Assembly (NCBI RefSeq): GCF_001591445.1
Contig: NZ_BCUX01000004.1
Span: 1-64,000 of the forward strand
Direction: 5' to 3'
DNA from: Neobacillus drentensis NBRC 102427
Lineage (GTDB): Bacteria > Bacillota > Bacilli > Bacillales > Cytobacillaceae
DNA: 64,000 bases
Positions 61,447 through 64,000 of the stretch are shown piece after piece. The position numbers and the translations under genes are program-made. The notes below the pieces were generated by a model that saw nothing but the letters and a program-made list of their open reading frames with translations, searched no databases and was not told the origin of the DNA. Each line of letters starts with the position of its first letter. The first letter of the stretch is position 1.

Positions 61447-62235
61447 ATGACCAATTACAAAGTTTTATTTTTAGATATTGATGGCACCTTAGTGAGACCC
61501 GATGATACGATTGAGGATTCCACAAAAGAGGCCATTTCACAGGTACAGGCTAAAGGCATCGAGGTTTTCTTAGCAACAGGCAGGCCGCTTCATGAATTAA
61601 AGGAACTTGCAAAAGAGTTGAAAATACACTCATTCATAGGTTATAACGGTGCCTATGCCATATATAAAGGTGAAGATTTATTCCAGGAACCGATGAAAAG
61701 CTCAACTGTTCAGAGTTTCTTGGAAATCGCAAAGGCTAACGGGCATGAAGTGGTGCTATATACGAATAGTAAGAACGTTTTTACCAATTTAACGTCTGAG
61801 GTCATTACTGACTTCATGCAAAAGTTCCACTTACATAAAAATGAAGCATATTCTCCTTCAATTAATCACGCTGTTTTAGGGATGACGCTTGTTAATTTAA
61901 AAAAAGAAGACCCTGCCCTTTACAACAAGGAAGATGGTATCCATTTATCCCAAGTCAATGTAGAGGGAATGCGTCATTGCTATGATGTTATTAGAGACAG
62001 TGTGAATAAAGGCTATGGAATTCAAGTAGTTTTGAAGCAACTTGGCATCAACAAAGAAAGCTCAATTGCCTTTGGAGATGGAATGAATGATAAGGAAATG
62101 CTTCAACAAGTTGGCGAGAGCTTTGCGATGGGAAACGGTCATTCCGACCTATTTCAATACGCAAAGCATAAAACTACCGAGGTCACTGATTCCGGGATTT
62201 ATAATGGGTTGAAAATGCTGGGGTTGGTGAAATAA
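61447..62235 (+). CDS. Cof-type HAD-IIB phosphatase
   Basis: 262 residues. HAD motif I FLDIDGTLVRPDD, motif II LATGRP, motif III Lys (GIQVVLKQLG), motif IV FGDGMNDKEML. C2B cap domain about 85-185. Acts on sugar or nucleotide phosphates in general. Start ATG 61447 with GGAGAAGGAG upstream. Confidence 0.9.
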   Translation: MTNYKVLFLDIDGTLVRPDDTIEDSTKEAISQVQAKGIEVFLATGRPLHELKELAKELKIHSFIGYNGAYAIYKGEDLFQEPMKSSTVQSFLEIAKANGHEVVLYTNSKNVFTNLTSEVITDFMQKFHLHKNEAYSPSINHAVLGMTLVNLKKEDPALYNKEDGIHLSQVNVEGMRHCYDVIRDSVNKGYGIQVVLKQLGINKESSIAFGDGMNDKEMLQQVGESFAMGNGHSDLFQYAKHKTTEVTDSGIYNGLKMLGLVK

Positions 62236-62270
62236 ACGAGCTGGGAATAAAATAAGTTGAAGTCAAAATA

Positions 62271-62313
62271 AAAGTGCAGAGAATTTCAATCAAATTGAAA
62301 CACTCTGCACTTC
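62271..62313. terminator. Bidirectional terminator
   Basis: AAGTGCAGAG, loop with a further ATTTCAAT/ATTGAAA stem, CTCTGCACTT. Between the HAD gene and the convergent transporter gene. Confidence 0.88.
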
Positions 62314-62321
62314 TTTGAGCT

Positions 62322-63158
62322 TTAAATCTTCGTGAAAATAATTCCAAGTAGAGCAGTAAATACACCTATCATTTGATATCTTTTTAGCTTTTCTTTATAA
62401 AGAAGAACCCCCGCCAGAACAACGACTAGACAATTCAAACTAACAATTGGAAACACGATACTTGCTGTTCCAGTCTTAAGGGCATAGAAATAGCTGCTAT
62501 ATCCCAAAATGCTAATTAACCCAACAATGGAACCAATATTGGCCTCTGCCCGCTGCCACTTTTCTTTTTTATACATACTGCAAATGGCTAAATAGACACT
62601 CCCCCCGCCATACATGGCAATAAGGATATCTAATGAATTGATTTGTAAGTAGGATGAAGTTTTCATTAAAATTCCTAGTAAACCAAACGAAAATATCGCA
62701 AGTCCCACACGCATCATCCAAGGAAAATAATTTATTCTTCCTTTATTATCAGATGAATACTGTATGGCCATGGCTGAACCAAGCATAATTAAGATTCCTA
62801 CCCATTGAATCAGTGAGATATGTTCATGGAAAACAACGCCGGCACAAAGGATAGGAAATATTGTATTTGTTCCCACTAATGGAGATGTCAAACTAGCTGG
62901 TCCCTTTTCAAAGGCCTTTGACATTTGGATATTTCCGTTTGCATTTAATATGCCAATAAAAGCTCCGAGCAGAATGGTGATTAGATTTAGGTGAACCGTT
63001 CCAGCTACAATTGCAAATCCGAATGTTAAAAGGAATGCGACAAAGTAGAAGTAGAACTGAATATGTACTTTCGACACTTTCCTCTGCGTACTCCACTTGA
63101 AAATTGTATTATTAGTCCCGAAGCAAACCATAGTAACAAAGGCTGCCGCAATCCACAT
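62322..63158 (-). CDS. EamA/DMT-superfamily transporter
   Basis: 278 residues, ten TM helices in two EamA repeats (for example ILLGAFIGILNANGNIQMSKAF with FEKGPASLTSPLVGT, and TASIVFPIVSLNCLVVVLAGV with LLYKEKL). The glycine-rich helix ends are typical. Inner-membrane metabolite exporter or importer; the substrate cannot be read from sequence. Confidence 0.85.
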   Translation of the reverse strand: MWIAAAFVTMVCFGTNNTIFKWSTQRKVSKVHIQFYFYFVAFLLTFGFAIVAGTVHLNLITILLGAFIGILNANGNIQMSKAFEKGPASLTSPLVGTNTIFPILCAGVVFHEHISLIQWVGILIMLGSAMAIQYSSDNKGRINYFPWMMRVGLAIFSFGLLGILMKTSSYLQINSLDILIAMYGGGSVYLAICSMYKKEKWQRAEANIGSIVGLISILGYSSYFYALKTGTASIVFPIVSLNCLVVVLAGVLLYKEKLKRYQMIGVFTALLGIIFTKI

Positions 63159-63400
63159 GTTGAGATCCTTCTTTCTTCATTATTTCACTCCATATGATAA
63201 ACCTCATTTCTACTTTGCTCAATCGTTTTTTCGTGGTTTTCTAATTAAGTGCTCAATTTGCAAAAAAATGTTGTTATTTCAGGCTTTCCGTCTTGTTTTG
63301 AGAGCTTTTGTCATCTAGCAGGAAAAAGTGATAGTGAATGGTGAATAACTAACATAACGATGAATTATTTCCTAGATAAATAGAAAGGAATGTTTTTAAT

Positions 63401-64000
63401 ATGAAAACTTATACCTTAAAAGAGGTAGCTAAAATAATAAATACAACACCAGGCACCCTTCGTCACTGGGAGAAAGATTTAGTTGATTTACTAGAAATTC
63501 CTCGTTCAAAACAAGGGGCCAGGATATATACAGATTTGGAAATTGAGCAACTTAAAGAAATTAAACAGCTGTACGATAAAAAATTAACTAAGGAATCCAT
63601 TAGGGAATCGATGCAGAAAAAACTTCATCCTGAAAGCAAGGATGTTTATGAACTACCCCAAGTTTCAAACGAGGCCTTTGGAAGTGTGGAAGTACAAGAT
63701 TCATCTAAAGGTTCACTAGAAATCTTTGAAAATGAGGATGTGTTCGAATCACCAATCGTCTCATTAGAGGTTCTAACCGACACGGTCAAACCGATCACCA
63801 TCCAAGATGCTATCGAGGCACATCAGTTATTCGAGGCAATAGACACATTAAAGCAAAACTTCCTAAGCGAAGTAAAAGACGAAATCAGAACTGTCGTTCG
63901 AAAGGAAGTACTTGAAGAGGTAAAAAAGGAAATAAGGAATGGAACATATACAACTGTTAAGTCCTTATCTGACTCTATTTATAAATCGTCCGAAAACACA
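63401..64000 (+). CDS. MerR-type helix-turn-helix protein, truncated by the window edge
   Basis: ATG 63401 with AAAGGAATG upstream; the frame stays open to the last base (200 codons, no stop). N-terminal MerR/RacA-like winged helix (YTLKEVAKIINTTPGTLRHW, GARIYTDLEIEQLKEI), followed by an acidic linker and a helical coiled-coil stretch (VKDEIRTVVRKEVLEEVKKE). This layout is that of DUF3967-type MerR proteins or RacA-like anchors. Function unknown. Confidence 0.75.
   Translation, partial: MKTYTLKEVAKIINTTPGTLRHWEKDLVDLLEIPRSKQGARIYTDLEIEQLKEIKQLYDKKLTKESIRESMQKKLHPESKDVYELPQVSNEAFGSVEVQDSSKGSLEIFENEDVFESPIVSLEVLTDTVKPITIQDAIEAHQLFEAIDTLKQNFLSEVKDEIRTVVRKEVLEEVKKEIRNGTYTTVKSLSDSIYKSSENT

Noticed and set aside
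1-64000. CRISPR arrays, tRNA or rRNA genes, prophage or complete insertion sequences
   Set aside because: None found by eye: no regularly spaced identical repeats with unique spacers, no tRNA cloverleaf or 3' CCA context, and no structural phage genes or intact transposase.

Overview
The window is a chromosomal segment from a low-GC, aerobic, endospore-forming Firmicute of the Bacillaceae. The closest feel is Neobacillus, Mesobacillus or Bacillus sensu lato, but I cannot fix the genus without a search. The evidence is AGGAGG-type ribosome sites, sigma-A promoters (TTGACA-17-TATAAT), U-tract hairpin terminators, a lysine riboswitch ahead of a LysP-type permease, a sporulenol-type cyclase, a CsgA-like spore protein, DUF1657/DUF421 spore-membrane genes, HelD, ApbE, HtrA and three YitT-family proteins. 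No rRNA, tRNA, CRISPR array, intact IS or prophage was seen. Two strong tandem promoters do read out of the left edge, as they would towards an rRNA operon.

Layout. 0-7.5 kb: a 45-residue orphan ORF, a dispersed repeat, exoA, a YibQ-like deacetylase, ppiB, a candidate structured RNA, a membrane protein with a YppC-like protein, sqhC, and mug. 7.6-12 kb: a redox operon (secreted Asp-rich stalk-domain protein, small membrane protein, ApbE, bis-heme ferric-reductase-like protein) convergent with a two-component system. 12-21 kb: a short YitT protein, an NhaC antiporter, an ABC-F protein behind a leader-peptide attenuator, a 21-bp phased TTCCGCC array, a PrsA remnant, and HtrA with its two-component system. 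21-29.5 kb: an acyl-CoA catabolic locus of two operons flanking a TetR gene. It holds acyl-CoA dehydrogenase, SDR, CoA ligase, APH-type kinase, ComB, a PaaG-type isomerase and a quinone oxidoreductase, and each operon carries a near-identical palindromic operator. 29.6-30.8 kb: two inverted MITE-like elements around a decayed IS1182-type transposase. 30.8-37 kb: hydrolase and regulator, VanW, methyltransferase, CsgA-like protein, a second YitT protein and a 1-kb gene desert. 37-46 kb: erythromycin-esterase homologue, DUF1657-DUF1657-DUF421, a DMT pump, YvbH, nitroreductase/HxlR, a third YitT protein, and riboswitch-lysP. 46-53.5 kb: asnS behind a degenerate T-box, hydrolase, HelD, YceI and several small proteins. 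53.5-64 kb: the second copy of the long repeat, then ATP-grasp, L,D-transpeptidase, class V aminotransferase, polysaccharide deacetylase, a TetR-controlled VC0807-family operon, HAD phosphatase, EamA transporter and a truncated MerR-type gene at the right edge.

The strongest system-level reading is the 21-29.5 kb locus. A separate APH-type kinase plus an ACAD11-like acyl-CoA dehydrogenase, a CoA ligase and an SDR is the gene set known for 4-hydroxyacyl-CoA breakdown (levulinate LvaA/C/D/E; mammalian ACAD10/11). The most unusual DNA-level signals are a pair of about 204-bp near-identical repeats, each holding four CGGA-N5-TCCG dyads spaced 51/61/51 bp, and the six-copy TTCCGCC array at an exact 21-bp period.

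Functions come from reading motifs by eye. Where I chose a start codon different from the longest frame, the Shine-Dalgarno site is the reason.
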